The position numbers and the translations under genes are program-made. Below, in pieces: positions 9,617 to 21,783 of a DNA stretch of 64,000 nucleotides (position 1 is its first letter; every line of letters starts with the position of its first letter). The stretch comes from Pristionchus mayeri (lineage: Eukaryota; Nematoda; Chromadorea; Rhabditida; Neodiplogasteridae). The notes beneath the pieces are model-generated. The model was given only the letters and a program-made list of their open reading frames with translations. It was not told the DNA's origin and did no database searches. The stretch covers positions 38,762,995 to 38,826,994 of the forward strand of contig BTRK01000001.1 of assembly GCA_036245805.1 (NCBI GenBank), read 5' to 3'.

Positions 9617-12600
9617 GCCAGCTTAACTTGGGGTGTTTTCTCTCGCCAGCTTAACTTGGGGTGTTTTCTCTCGCCAGCTTAACTTGGGGTGTTTTCTCTC
9701 ACCAGCTTAATTTTGGGTGTGTACACTCACCAGCTTAACTTGGGGTGTTTTCTCTCGCCAGCTTAACTTGGTGTGTTTTCTCTCGCTAGCTTAACTTGGG
9801 GTGTATTCTCTCGCCAGCTTAACTTGGGGTGTTTTCTCTCGCCAGCTTAACTTGGGGTGTTTTCTCGCGCCAGCTTAACTTGGGGTGTTTTCTCTCGCCA
9901 GCTTAACTTGGTGTGTTTTCTCTCGCCAGCTTAACTTGGCGTGTTTTCTCTCGCCAGCTTAACTTGGGGTGTATTCTCTCGCCAGCTTAACTTGGGGTGT
10001 TTTCTCTCGCCAGCTTAACTTGGGGGTTTTCTCTCGCCAGCTTAACTTGGTGTGTTTTCTCTCGCCAGCTTAACTTGGCGTGTTTTCTCTCGCCAGCTTA
10101 ACTTGGGGTGTTTTCTCTCGCCAGCTTAACTTGGTGTGTTTTCTCTCGCTAGCTTAACTTGGGGTGTATTCTCTCGCCAGCTTAACTTGGGGTGTTTTCT
10201 CTCGCCAGCTTAACTTGGGGTGTTTTCTCGCGCCAGCTTAACTTGGGGTGTTTTCTCTCGCCAGCTTAACTTGGTGTGTTTTCTCTCGCCAGCTTAACTT
10301 GGCGTGTTTTCTCTCGCCAGCTTAACTTGGGGTGTATTCTCTCGCCAGCTTAACTTGGGGTGTTTTCTCTCGCCAGCTTAACTTGGGGGTTTTCTCTCGC
10401 CAGCTTAACTTGGGGTGTTTTCTCTCACCAGCTTAATTTTGGGTGTGTACACTCACCAGCTTAACTTGGGGTGTTTTCTCTCGCCAGCTTAACTTGGGGT
10501 GTTTTCTCTCGCCAGCTTAACTTGGGGTGTTTTCTCTCGCCAGCTTAACTTGGGGTGTTTTCTCTCGCCAGCTTAACTTGGGGTGTTTTCTCTCACCAGC
10601 TTAATTTTGGGTGTGTACACTCACCAGCTTAACTTGAGGTGTTTTCTCTCGCCAGCTTAACTTGGGGTGTTTTCTCTCGCCAGCTTAACTTGGGGTGTTT
10701 TCTCTCACCATCTTAATTTTGGGTGTGTACACTCACCAGCTTAACTTGGGGTGTTTTCTTTCGCCAGCTTAACTTGGGGTGTTTTCTCTCGCCAGCTTAA
10801 CTTGGGGTGTTTTCTCTCGCCAGCTTAACTTGGGGTGTTTTCTCTCACCAGCTTAATTTTGGGTGTGCACACTCACCAGCTTAACTTGGGGTGTTTTCTC
10901 TCGCCAGCTTAACTTGGTGTGTTTTCTCTCGCTAGCTTAACTTGGGGTGTATTCTCTCGCCAGCTTAACTTGGGGTGTTTTCTCTCGCCAGCTTAACTTG
11001 GTGTGTTTTCTCTCGCTAGCTTAACTTGGGGTGTATTCTCTCGCCAGCTTAACTTGGGGTGTTTTCTCTCGCCAGCTTAACTTGGGGTGTTTTCTCGCGC
11101 CAGCTTAACTTGGGGTGTTTTCTCTCGCCAGCTTAACTTGGTGTGTTTTCTCTCGCCAGCTTAACTTGGCGTGTTTTCTCTCGCCAGCTTAACTTGGGGT
11201 GTATTCTCTCGCCAGCTTAACTTGGGGTGTTTTCTCTCGCCAGCTTAACTTGGGGGTTTTCTCTCGCCAGCTTAACTTGGGGTGTTTTCTCTCACCAGCT
11301 TAATTTTGGGTGTGTACACTCACCAGCTTAACTTGGGGTGTTTTCTCTCGCCAGCTTAACTTGGGGTGTTTTCTCTCGCCAGCTTAACTTGGGGTGTTTT
11401 CTCTCGCCAGCTTAACTTGGGGTGTTTTCTCTCGCCAGCTTAACTTGGGGTGTTTTCTCTCACCAGCTTAATTTTGGGTGTGTACACTCACCAGCTTAAC
11501 TTGAGGTGTTTTCTCTCGCCAGCTTAACTTGGGGTGTTTTCTCTCGCCAGCTTAACTTGGGGTGTTTTCTCTCACCATCTTAATTTTGGGTGTGTACACT
11601 CACCAGCTTAACTTGGGGTGTTTTCTTTCGCCAGCTTAACTTGGGGTGTTTTCTCTCGCCAGCTTAACTTGGGGTGTTTTCTCTCGCCAGCTTAACTTGG
11701 GGTGTTTTCTCTCACCAGCTTAATTTTGGGTGTGCACACTCACCAGCTTAACTTGGGGTGTTTTCTCTCGCCAGCTTAACTTGGTGTGTTTTCTCTCGCT
11801 AGCTTAACTTGGGGTGTATTCTCTCGCCAGCTTAACTTGGGGTGTTTTCTCTCGCCAGCTTAACTTGGGGTGTTTTCTCGCGCCAGCTTAACTTGGGGTG
11901 TTTTCTCTCGCCAGCTTAACTTGGTGTGTTTTCTCTCGCCAGCTTAACTTGGCGTGTTTTCTCTCGCCAGCTTAACTTGGGGTGTATTCTCTCGCCAGCT
12001 TAACTTGGGGTGTTTTCTCTCGCCAGCTTAACTTGGGGGTTTTCTCTCGCCAGCTTAACTTGGGGTGTTTTCTCTCACCAGCTTAATTTTGGGTGTGTAC
12101 ACTCACCAGCTTAACTTGGGGTGTTTTCTCTCGCCAGCTTAACTTGGGGTGTTTTCTCTCGCCAGCTTAACTTGGGGTGTTTTCTCTCGCCAGCTTAACT
12201 TGGGGTGTTTTCTCTCGCCAGCTTAACTTGGGGTGTTTTCTCTCACCAGCTTAATTTTGGGTGTGTACACTCACCAGCTTAACTTGGGGTGTTTTCTCTC
12301 GCCAGCTTAACTTGGGGTGTTTTCTCTCACCAGCTTAACTTGGGGTGTTTTCTCGCCAGCTTAACTTGGGGTGTTTTCTCTCACCATCTTAATTTTGGGT
12401 GTGTACACTCACCAGCTTAACTTGAGGTGTTTTCTCTCGCCAGCTTAACTTGGGGTGTTTTCTCTCGCCAGCTTAACTTGGGGTGTTTTCTCGCCAGCTT
12501 AACTTGGGGTGTTTTCTCTCGCCAGCTTAACTTGGGGTGTATTCTCTCGCCAGCTTAACTTGGGGTGTTTTCTCTCGCCAGCTTAACTTGGGGTGTTTTC

Positions 12601-12699
12601 TCTCGCCAGCTTAACTTGGGGTGTTTTCTCTCGCCAGCTTAACTTGGGGTGTTTTCTCTCGCCAGCTTAACTTGGGGTGTTTTCTCTCACCAGCTTAAT
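9617..12699 (+). repeat. Large HOR copy 3 (of 5483-8565)
   Basis: Matches copy 2 in register at offset 4,134. Aligned landmarks are B at 5567/9701, the doubled C-D-A at 6769/10,903, H at 6573/10,707 and 7440/11,574, B at 8111/12,245 and H at 8249/12,383. The match ends inside the unit at 12,689, which is a J (TTTTTGG) where copy 2 has B (TTTTGGG). This also marks the change from block I to block II. Confidence 0.87.
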
Positions 12700-14194
12700 T
12701 TTTGGTGTGTACACTCACCAGCTTAACTTGGGGTGTTTTCTCTCGCCAGCTTAACTTGGGGTGTTTTCTCTCGCCAGCTTAACTTGGGGTGTTTTCTCTC
12801 GCCAGCTTAACTTGGGGTGTTTTCTCTCGCCAGCTTAACTTGGGGTGTTTTCTCTCACCAGCTTAATTTTGGGTGTGTACACTCACCAGCTTAACTTGGG
12901 GTGTTTTCTCTCGCCAGCTTAACTTGGGGTGTTTTCTCTCACCAGCTTAACTTGGGGTGTTTTCTCGCCAGCTTAACTTGGGGTGTTTTCTCTCACCATC
13001 TTAATTTTGGGTGTGTACACTCACCAGCTTAACTTGAGGTGTTTTCTCTCGCCAGCTTAACTTGGGGTGTTTTCTCTCGCCAGCTTAACTTGGGGTGTTT
13101 TCTCGCCAGCTTAACTTGGGGTGTTTTCTCTCGCCAGCTTAACTTGGGGTGTATTCTCTCGCCAGCTTAACTTGGGGTGTTTTCTCTCGCCAGCTTAACT
13201 TGGGGTGTTTTCTCTCGCCAGCTTAACTTGGGGTGTTTTCTCTCGCCAGCTTAACTTGGGGTGTTTTCTCTCGCCAGCTTAACTTGGGGTGTTTTCTCTC
13301 ACCAGCTTAATTTTTGGTGTGTCCTCTCGCCAGCTTAACTTGGGGTGTTTTCTCTCACCATCTTAATTTTGAGTGTGTACACTCACCAGCTTAACTTGAG
13401 GTGTTTTCTCTCGCCAGCTTAACTTGGGGTGTTTTCTCTCGCCAGCTTAACTTGGGGTGTTTTCTCTCGCCAGCTTAACTTGGGGTGTTTTCTCTCACCA
13501 GCTTAATTTTGGGTGTGTACACTCACCAGCTTAACTTGGGGTGTTTTCTCTCGCCAGCTTAACTTGGGGTGTTTTCTCTCGCCAGCTTAACTTGGGGTGT
13601 TTTCTCTCGCCAGCTTAACTTGGGGTGTTTTCTCTCGCCAGCTTAACTTGGGGTGTTTTCTCTCACCAGCTTAATTTTGGGTGTGTACACTCACCAGCTT
13701 AACTTGGGGTGTTTTCTCTCGCCAGCTTAACTTGGGGTGTTTTCTCTCACCAGCTTAATTTTGGGTGTGTACACTCACCAGCTTAACTTGGGGTGTTTTC
13801 TCTCGCCAGCTTAACTTGGGGTGTTTTCTCTCACCAGCTTAACTTGGGGTGTTTTCCCGCCAGCTTAACTTGGGGTGTTTTCTCTCACCATCTTAATTTT
13901 GGGTGTGTACACTCACCAGCTTAACTTGAGGTGTTTTCTCTCGCCAGCTTAACTTGGGGTGTTTTCTCTCGCCAGCTTAACTTGGGGTGTTTTCTCTCGC
14001 CAGCTTAACTTGGGGTGTTTTCTCTCACCAGCTTAATTTTGGGTGTGTACACTCACCAGCTTAACTTGGGGTGTTTTCTCTCACCATCTTAATTTTGAGT
14101 GTGTACACTCACCAGCTTAACTTGAGGTGTTTTCTCTCGCCAGCTTAACTTGGGGTGTTTTCTCTCGCCAGCTTAACTTGGGGTGTTTTCTCTC
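12566..14194 (+). repeat. 1,562-bp tandem duplication, copy 1
   Basis: Matches 14,128-15,756 at offset 1,562. In-register landmarks: the odd J unit with ACACTC end (12,689/14,251), H (12,995/14,557), J (13,301/14,863), I (14,083/15,645) and the TTTTCCCGCC 26-bp O unit (13,856/15,418). The match ends at 14,194, where copy 1 continues with A and copy 2 with B. The two copies are directly adjacent and overlap in the shared end, as in a tandem duplication. Confidence 0.87.
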
Positions 14195-15756
14195 GCCAGC
14201 TTAACTTGGGGTGTTTTCTCTCGCCAGCTTAACTTGGGGTGTTTTCTCTCACCAGCTTAATTTTTGGTGTGTACACTCACCAGCTTAACTTGGGGTGTTT
14301 TCTCTCGCCAGCTTAACTTGGGGTGTTTTCTCTCGCCAGCTTAACTTGGGGTGTTTTCTCTCGCCAGCTTAACTTGGGGTGTTTTCTCTCGCCAGCTTAA
14401 CTTGGGGTGTTTTCTCTCACCAGCTTAATTTTGGGTGTGTACACTCACCAGCTTAACTTGGGGTGTTTTCTCTCGCCAGCTTAACTTGGGGTGTTTTCTC
14501 TCACCAGCTTAACTTGGGGTGTTTTCTCGCCAGCTTAACTTGGGGTGTTTTCTCTCACCATCTTAATTTTGGGTGTGTACACTCACCAGCTTAACTTGAG
14601 GTGTTTTCTCTCGCCAGCTTAACTTGGGGTGTTTTCTCTCGCCAGCTTAACTTGGGGTGTTTTCTCGCCAGCTTAACTTGGGGTGTTTTCTCTCGCCAGC
14701 TTAACTTGGGGTGTATTCTCTCGCCAGCTTAACTTGGGGTGTTTTCTCTCGCCAGCTTAACTTGGGGTGTTTTCTCTCGCCAGCTTAACTTGGGGTGTTT
14801 TCTCTCGCCAGCTTAACTTGGGGTGTTTTCTCTCGCCAGCTTAACTTGGGGTGTTTTCTCTCACCAGCTTAATTTTTGGTGTGTCCTCTCGCCAGCTTAA
14901 CTTGGGGTGTTTTCTCTCACCATCTTAATTTTGAGTGTGTACACTCACCAGCTTAACTTGAGGTGTTTTCTCTCGCCAGCTTAACTTGGGGTGTTTTCTC
15001 TCGCCAGCTTAACTTGGGGTGTTTTCTCTCGCCAGCTTAACTTGGGGTGTTTTCTCTCACCAGCTTAATTTTGGGTGTGTACACTCACCAGCTTAACTTG
15101 GGGTGTTTTCTCTCGCCAGCTTAACTTGGGGTGTTTTCTCTCGCCAGCTTAACTTGGGGTGTTTTCTCTCGCCAGCTTAACTTGGGGTGTTTTCTCTCGC
15201 CAGCTTAACTTGGGGTGTTTTCTCTCACCAGCTTAATTTTGGGTGTGTACACTCACCAGCTTAACTTGGGGTGTTTTCTCTCGCCAGCTTAACTTGGGGT
15301 GTTTTCTCTCACCAGCTTAATTTTGGGTGTGTACACTCACCAGCTTAACTTGGGGTGTTTTCTCTCGCCAGCTTAACTTGGGGTGTTTTCTCTCACCAGC
15401 TTAACTTGGGGTGTTTTCCCGCCAGCTTAACTTGGGGTGTTTTCTCTCACCATCTTAATTTTGGGTGTGTACACTCACCAGCTTAACTTGAGGTGTTTTC
15501 TCTCGCCAGCTTAACTTGGGGTGTTTTCTCTCGCCAGCTTAACTTGGGGTGTTTTCTCTCGCCAGCTTAACTTGGGGTGTTTTCTCTCACCAGCTTAATT
15601 TTGGGTGTGTACACTCACCAGCTTAACTTGGGGTGTTTTCTCTCACCATCTTAATTTTGAGTGTGTACACTCACCAGCTTAACTTGAGGTGTTTTCTCTC
15701 GCCAGCTTAACTTGGGGTGTTTTCTCTCGCCAGCTTAACTTGGGGTGTTTTCTCTC
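14128..15756 (+). repeat. 1,562-bp tandem duplication, copy 2
   Basis: Second copy of 12,566-14,194, with the same order of H, N, R, J, I and O units. No substitution was noticed in the lines compared. It is followed by sequence with the rare AGCAGC unit at 15,981, which recurs at 18,384 and 19,054. Confidence 0.87.
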
Positions 15757-17936
15757 ACCAGCTTAATTTTGGGTGTGTACACTCACCAGCTTAACTTGGG
15801 GTGTTTTCTCTCGCCAGCTTAACTTGGGGTGTTTTCTCTCGCCAGCTTAACTTGGGGTGTTTTCTCTCGCCAGCTTAACTTGGGGTGTTTTCTCTCACCA
15901 GCTTAATTTTGGGTGTGTACACTCACCAGCTTAACTTGGGGTGTTTTCTCTCGCCAGCTTAACTTGGGGTGTTTTCTCTCAGCAGCTTAACTTGGGGTGT
16001 TTTCTCGCCAGCTTAACTTGGGGTGTTTTCTCTCACCATCTTAATTTTGGGTGTGTACACTCACCAGCTTAACTTGAGGTGTTTTCTCTCGCCAGCTTAA
16101 CTTGGGGTGTTTTCTCTCGCCAGCTTAACTTGGGGTGTTTTCTCTCGCCAGCTTAACTTGGGGTGTTTTCTCTCACCAGCTTAATTTTGGGTGTGTACAC
16201 TCACCAGCTTAACTTGGGGTGTTTTCTCTCGCCAGCTTAACTTGGGGTGTTTTCTCTCACCAGCTTAATTTTGGGTGTGTACACTCACCAGCTTAACTTG
16301 GGGTGTTTTCTCTCGCCAGCTTAACTTGGGGTGTTTTCTCTCACCAGCTTAACTTGGGGTGTTTTCCCGCCAGCTTAACTTGGGGTGTTTTCTCTCACCA
16401 TCTTAATTTTGGGTGTGTACACTCACCAGCTTAACTTGAGGTGTTTTCTCTCGCCAGCTTAACTTGGGGTGTTTTCTCTCGCCAGCTTAACTTGGGGTGT
16501 TTTCTCTCGCCAGCTTAACTTGGGGTGTTTTCTCTCACCAGCTTAATTTTGGGTGTGTACACTCACCAGCTTAACTTGGGGTGTTTTCTCTCACCATCTT
16601 AATTTTGAGTGTGTACACTCACCAGCTTAACTTGAGGTGTTTTCTCTCGCCAGCTTAACTTGGGGTGTTTTCTCTCGCCAGCTTAACTTGGGGTGTTTTC
16701 TCTCGCCAGCTTAACTTGGGGTGTTTTCTCTCACCAGCTTAATTTTGGGTGTGTACACTCACCAGCTTAACTTGGGGTGTTTTCTCTCGCCAGCTTAACT
16801 TGGTGTGTTTTCTCTCGCTAGCTTAACTTGGGGTGTATTCTCTCGCCAGCTTAACTTGGGGTGTTTTCTCTCGCCAGCTTAACTTGGGGTGTTTTCTCTC
16901 GCCAGCTTAATTTGGGGTGTTTTCTCTCGCCAGCTTAACTTGGGGTGTTTTCTCTCGCCAGCTTAACTTGGGGTGTTTTCTCTCGCCAGCTTAACTTGGG
17001 GTGTTTTCTCTCACCAGCTTAATTTTGGGTGTGTACACTCACCAGCTTAACTTGGGGTGTTTTCTCTCACCATCTTAATTTTGGGTGTGTACACTCACCA
17101 GCTTAACTTGAGGTGTTTTCTCTCGCCAGCTTAACTTGGGGTGTTTTCTCTCGCCAGCTTAACTTGGGGTGTTTTCTCTCGCCAGCTTAACTTGGGGTGT
17201 TTTCTCTCACCAGCTTAATTTTGGGTGTGTACACTCACCAGCTTAACTTGGGGTGTTTTCTCTCGCCAGCTTAACTTGGTGTGTTTTCTCTCGCTAGCTT
17301 AACTTGGGGTGTATTCTCTCGCCAGCTTAACTTGGGGGTTTTCTCTCGCCAGCTTAACTTGGGGTGTTTTCTCCCGCCAGCTTAACTTGGGGTGTTTTCT
17401 CTCGCCAGCTTAACTTGGGGTGTTTTCTCTCGCCAGCTTAACTTGGGGTGTTTTCTCTCGCCAGCTTAACTTGGGGTGTTTTCTCTCGCCAGCTTAACTT
17501 GGGGTGTTTTCTCTCGCCAGCTTAACTTGGGGTGTTTTCTCTCGCCAGCTTAACTTGGGGTGTTTTCTCTCGCCAGCTTAACTTGGGGTGTTTTCTCTCG
17601 CCAGCTTAACTTGGGGTGTTTTCTCTCACCAGCTTAATTTTTGGTGTGTCCTCTCGCCAGCTTAACTTGGGGTGTTTTCTCTCACCATCTTAATTTTGAG
17701 TGTGTACACTCACCAGCTTAACTTGAGGTGTTTTCTCTCGCCAGCTTAACTTGGGGTGTTTTCTCTCGCCAGCTTAACTTGGGGTGTTTTCTCTCGCCAG
17801 CTTAACTTGGGGTGTTTTCTCTCACCAGCTTAATTTTGGGTGTGTACACTCACCAGCTTAACTTGGGGTGTTTTCTCTCACCATCTTAATTTTGAGTGTG
17901 TACACTCACCAGCTTAACTTGAGGTGTTTTCTCTCG

Positions 17937-19317
17937 CCAGCTTAACTTGGGGTGTTTTCTCTCGCCAGCTTAACTTGGGGTGTTTTCTCTCGCCAGCTTA
18001 ACTTGGGGTGTTTTCTCTCACCAGCTTAATTTTGGGTGTGTACACTCACCAGCTTAACTTGGGGTGTTTTCTCTCGCCAGCTTAACTTGGTGTGTTTTCT
18101 CTCGCTAGCTTAACTTGGGGTGTATTCTCTCGCCAGCTTAACTTGGGGTGTTTTCTCTCGCCAGCTTAACTTGGGGTGTTTTCTCTCGCCAGCTTAATTT
18201 GGGGTGTTTTCTCTCGCCAGCTTAACTTGGGGTGTTTTCTCTCGCCAGCTTAACTTGGGGTGTTTTCTCTCGCCAGCTTAACTTGGGGTGTTTTCTCTCA
18301 CCAGCTTAATTTTGGGTGTGTACACTCACCAGCTTAACTTGGGGTGTTTTCTCTCGCCAGCTTAACTTGGGGTGTTTTCTCTCAGCAGCTTAACTTGGGG
18401 TGTTTTCTCGCCAGCTTAACTTGGGGTGTTTTCTCTCACCATCTTAATTTTGGGTGTGTACACTCACCAGCTTAACTTGAGGTGTTTTCTCTCGCCAGCT
18501 TAACTTGGGGTGTTTTCTCTCGCCAGCTTAACTTGGGGTGTTTTCTCTCGCCAGCTTAACTTGGGGTGTTTTCTCTCACCAGCTTAATTTTGGGTGTGTA
18601 CACTCACCAGCTTAACTTGGGGTGTTTTCTCTCGCCAGCTTAACTTGGGGTGTTTTCTCTCGCCAGCTTAACTTGGGGTGTTTTCTCTCACCAGCTTAAT
18701 TTTGGGTGTGTACACTCACCAGCTTAACTTGGGGTGTTTTCTCTCGCCAGCTTAACTTGGTGTGTTTTCTCTCGCTAGCTTAACTTGGGGTGTATTCTCT
18801 CGCCAGCTTAACTTGGGGTGTTTTCTCTCGCCAGCTTAACTTGGGGTGTTTTCTCTCGCCAGCTTAATTTGGGGTGTTTTCTCTCGCCAGCTTAACTTGG
18901 GGTGTTTTCTCTCGCCAGCTTAACTTGGGGTGTTTTCTCTCGCCAGCTTAACTTGGGGTGTTTTCTCTCACCAGCTTAATTTTGGGTGTGTACACTCACC
19001 AGCTTAACTTGGGGTGTTTTCTCTCGCCAGCTTAACTTGGGGTGTTTTCTCTCAGCAGCTTAACTTGGGGTGTTTTCTCGCCAGCTTAACTTGGGGTGTT
19101 TTCTCTCACCATCTTAATTTTGGGTGTGTACACTCACCAGCTTAACTTGAGGTGTTTTCTCTCGCCAGCTTAACTTGGGGTGTTTTCTCTCGCCAGCTTA
19201 ACTTGGGGTGTTTTCTCTCGCCAGCTTAACTTGGGGTGTTTTCTCTCACCAGCTTAATTTTGGGTGTGTACACTCACCAGCTTAACTTGGGGTGTTTTCT
19301 CTCGCCAGCTTAACTTG
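17937..19317 (+). repeat. 670-bp tandem duplication (two copies)
   Basis: About 17,937-18,647 matches 18,607-19,317 at offset 670 (24 monomers, one of them 26 bp). Paired landmarks: B 18,020/18,690; C-D; the rare AATTTGGGG unit 18,188/18,858; the rare AGCAGC start 18,384/19,054; H 18,438/19,108; B 18,578/19,248. The AATTTGGGG unit also occurs once near 16,900. Confidence 0.87.
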
Positions 19318-19384
19318 GTGTGTTTTCTCTCGCTAGCTTAACTTGGGGTGTATTCTCTCGCCAGCTTAACTTGGGGGTTTTCTC

Positions 19385-21783
19385 TCGCCAGCTTAACTTG
19401 GGGTGTTTTCTCCCGCCAGCTTAACTTGGGGTGTTTTCTCTCGCCAGCTTAACTTGGGGTGTTTTCTCTCGCCAGCTTAACTTGGGGTGTTTTCTCTCGC
19501 CAGCTTAACTTGGGGTGTTTTCTCTCGCCAGCTTAACTTGGGGTGTTTTCTCTCGCCAGCTTAACTTGGGGTGTTTTCTCTCGCCAGCTTAACTTGGGGT
19601 GTTTTCTCTCGCCAGCTTAACTTGGGGTGTTTTCTCTCACCAGCTTAATTTTTGGTGTGTCCTCTCGCCAGCTTAACTTGGGGTGTTTTCTCTCACCATC
19701 TTAATTTTGAGTGTGTACACTCACCAGCTTAACTTGAGGTGTTTTCTCTCGCCAGCTTAACTTGGGGTGTTTTCTCTCGCCAGCTTAACTTGGGGTGTTT
19801 TCTCTCGCCAGCTTAACTTGGGGTGTTTTCTCTCACCAGCTTAATTTTGGGTGTGTACACTCACCAGCTTAACTTGGGGTGTTTTCTCTCGCCAGCTTAA
19901 CTTGGGGTGTTTTCTCTCGCCAGCTTAACTTGGGGTGTTTTCTCTCGCCAGCTTAACTTGGGGTGTTTTCTCTCGCCAGCTTAACTTGGGGTGTTTTCTC
20001 TCACCAGCTTAATTTTGGGTGTGTACACTCACCAGCTTAACTTGGGGTGTTTTCTCTCGCCAGCTTAACTTGGGGTGTTTTCTCTCACCAGCTTAACTTG
20101 GGGTGTTTTCTCGCCAGCTTAACTTGGGGTGTTTTCTCTCACCATCTTAATTTTGGGTGTGTACACTCACCAGCTTAACTTGAGGTGTTTTCTCTCGCCA
20201 GCTTAACTTGGGGTGTTTTCTCTCGCCAGCTTAACTTGGGGTGTTTTCTCTCGCCAGCTTAACTTGGGGTGTTTTCTCTCACCAGCTTAATTTTGGGTGT
20301 GTACACTCACCAGCTTAACTTGGGGTGTTTTCTCTCACCATCTTAATTTTGAGTGTGTACACTCACCAGCTTAACTTGAGGTGTTTTCTCTCGCCAGCTT
20401 AACTTGGGGTGTTTTCTCTCGCCAGCTTAACTTGGGGTGTTTTCTCTCGCCAGCTTAACTTGGGGTGTTTTCTCTCACCAGCTTAATTTTGGGTGTGTAC
20501 ACTCACCAGCTTAACTTGGGGTGTTTTCTCTCGCCAGCTTAACTTGGTGTGTTTTCTCTCGCTAGCTTAACTTGGGGTGTATTCTCTCGCCAGCTTAACT
20601 TGGGGTGTTTTCTCTCGCCAGCTTAACTTGGGGTGTTTTCTCTCGCCAGCTTAACTTGGGGTGTTTTCTCTCGCCAGCTTAACTTGGGGTGTTTTCTCTC
20701 GCCAGCTTAACTTGGGGTGTTTTCTCTCGCCAGCTTAACTTGGGGTGTTTTCTCTCACCAGCTTAATTTTGGGTGTGTACACTCACCAGCTTAACTTGGG
20801 GTGTTTTCTCTCGCCAGCTTAACTTGGGGTGTTTTCTCTCACCAGCTTAACTTGGGGTGTTTTCTCGCCAGCTTAACTTGGGGTGTTTTCTCTCACCATC
20901 TTAATTTTGGGTGTGTACACTCACCAGCTTAACTTGAGGTGTTTTCTCTCGCCAGCTTAACTTGGGGTGTTTTCTCTCGCCAGCTTAACTTGGGGTGTTT
21001 TCTCTCGCCAGCTTAACTTGGGGTGTTTTCTCTCACCAGCTTAATTTTGGGTGTGTACACTCACCAGCTTAACTTGGGGTGTTTTCTCTCGCCAGCTTAA
21101 CTTGGTGTGTTTTCTCTCGCTAGCTTAACTTGGGGTGTATTCTCTCGCCAGCTTAACTTGGGGTGTTTTCTCTCGCCAGCTTAACTTGGGGTGTTTTCTC
21201 TCGCCAGCTTAACTTGGGGTGTTTTCTCTCGCCAGCTTAACTTGGGGTGTTTTCTCTCGCCAGCTTAACTTGGGGTGTTTTCTCTCGCCAGCTTAACTTG
21301 GGGTGTTTTCTCTCGCCAGCTTAACTTGGGGGTTTTCTCTCGCCAGCTTAACTTGGGGTGTTTTCTCTCACCAGCTTAATTTTGGGTGTGTACACTCACC
21401 AGCTTAACTTGGGGTGTTTTCTCTCGCCAGCTTAACTTGGGGTGTTTTCTCTCGCCAGCTTAACTTGGGGTGTTTTCTCTCGCCAGCTTAACTTGGGGTG
21501 TTTTCTCTCGCCAGCTTAACTTGGGGTGTTTTCTCTCACCAGCTTAATTTTGGGTGTGTACACTCACCAGCTTAACTTGGGGTGTTTTCTCTCGTCAGCT
21601 TAACTTGGGGTGTTTTCTCTCACCAGCTTAACTTGGGGTGTTTTCTCGCCAGCTTAACTTGGGGTGTTTTCTCTCACCATCTTAATTTTGGGTGTGTACA
21701 CTCACCAGCTTAACTTGAGGTGTTTTCTCTCGCCAGCTTAACTTGGGGTGTTTTCTCTCGCCAGCTTAACTTGGGGTGTTTTC
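19385..21783 (+). repeat. 2,399-bp tandem duplication, copy 1
   Basis: Matches the next 2.4 kb at offset 2,399. Paired landmarks: the CTCCCGCC unit (19,412/21,811), J (19,639/22,038), B (20,281/22,680), D (20,561/22,960), H (20,895/23,294), D (21,119/23,518) and G (21,315/23,715 region). The only difference noticed is in this copy at 21,595: CGTCAGC instead of CGCCAGC. Two directly abutting full copies show a single tandem event. Confidence 0.88.
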
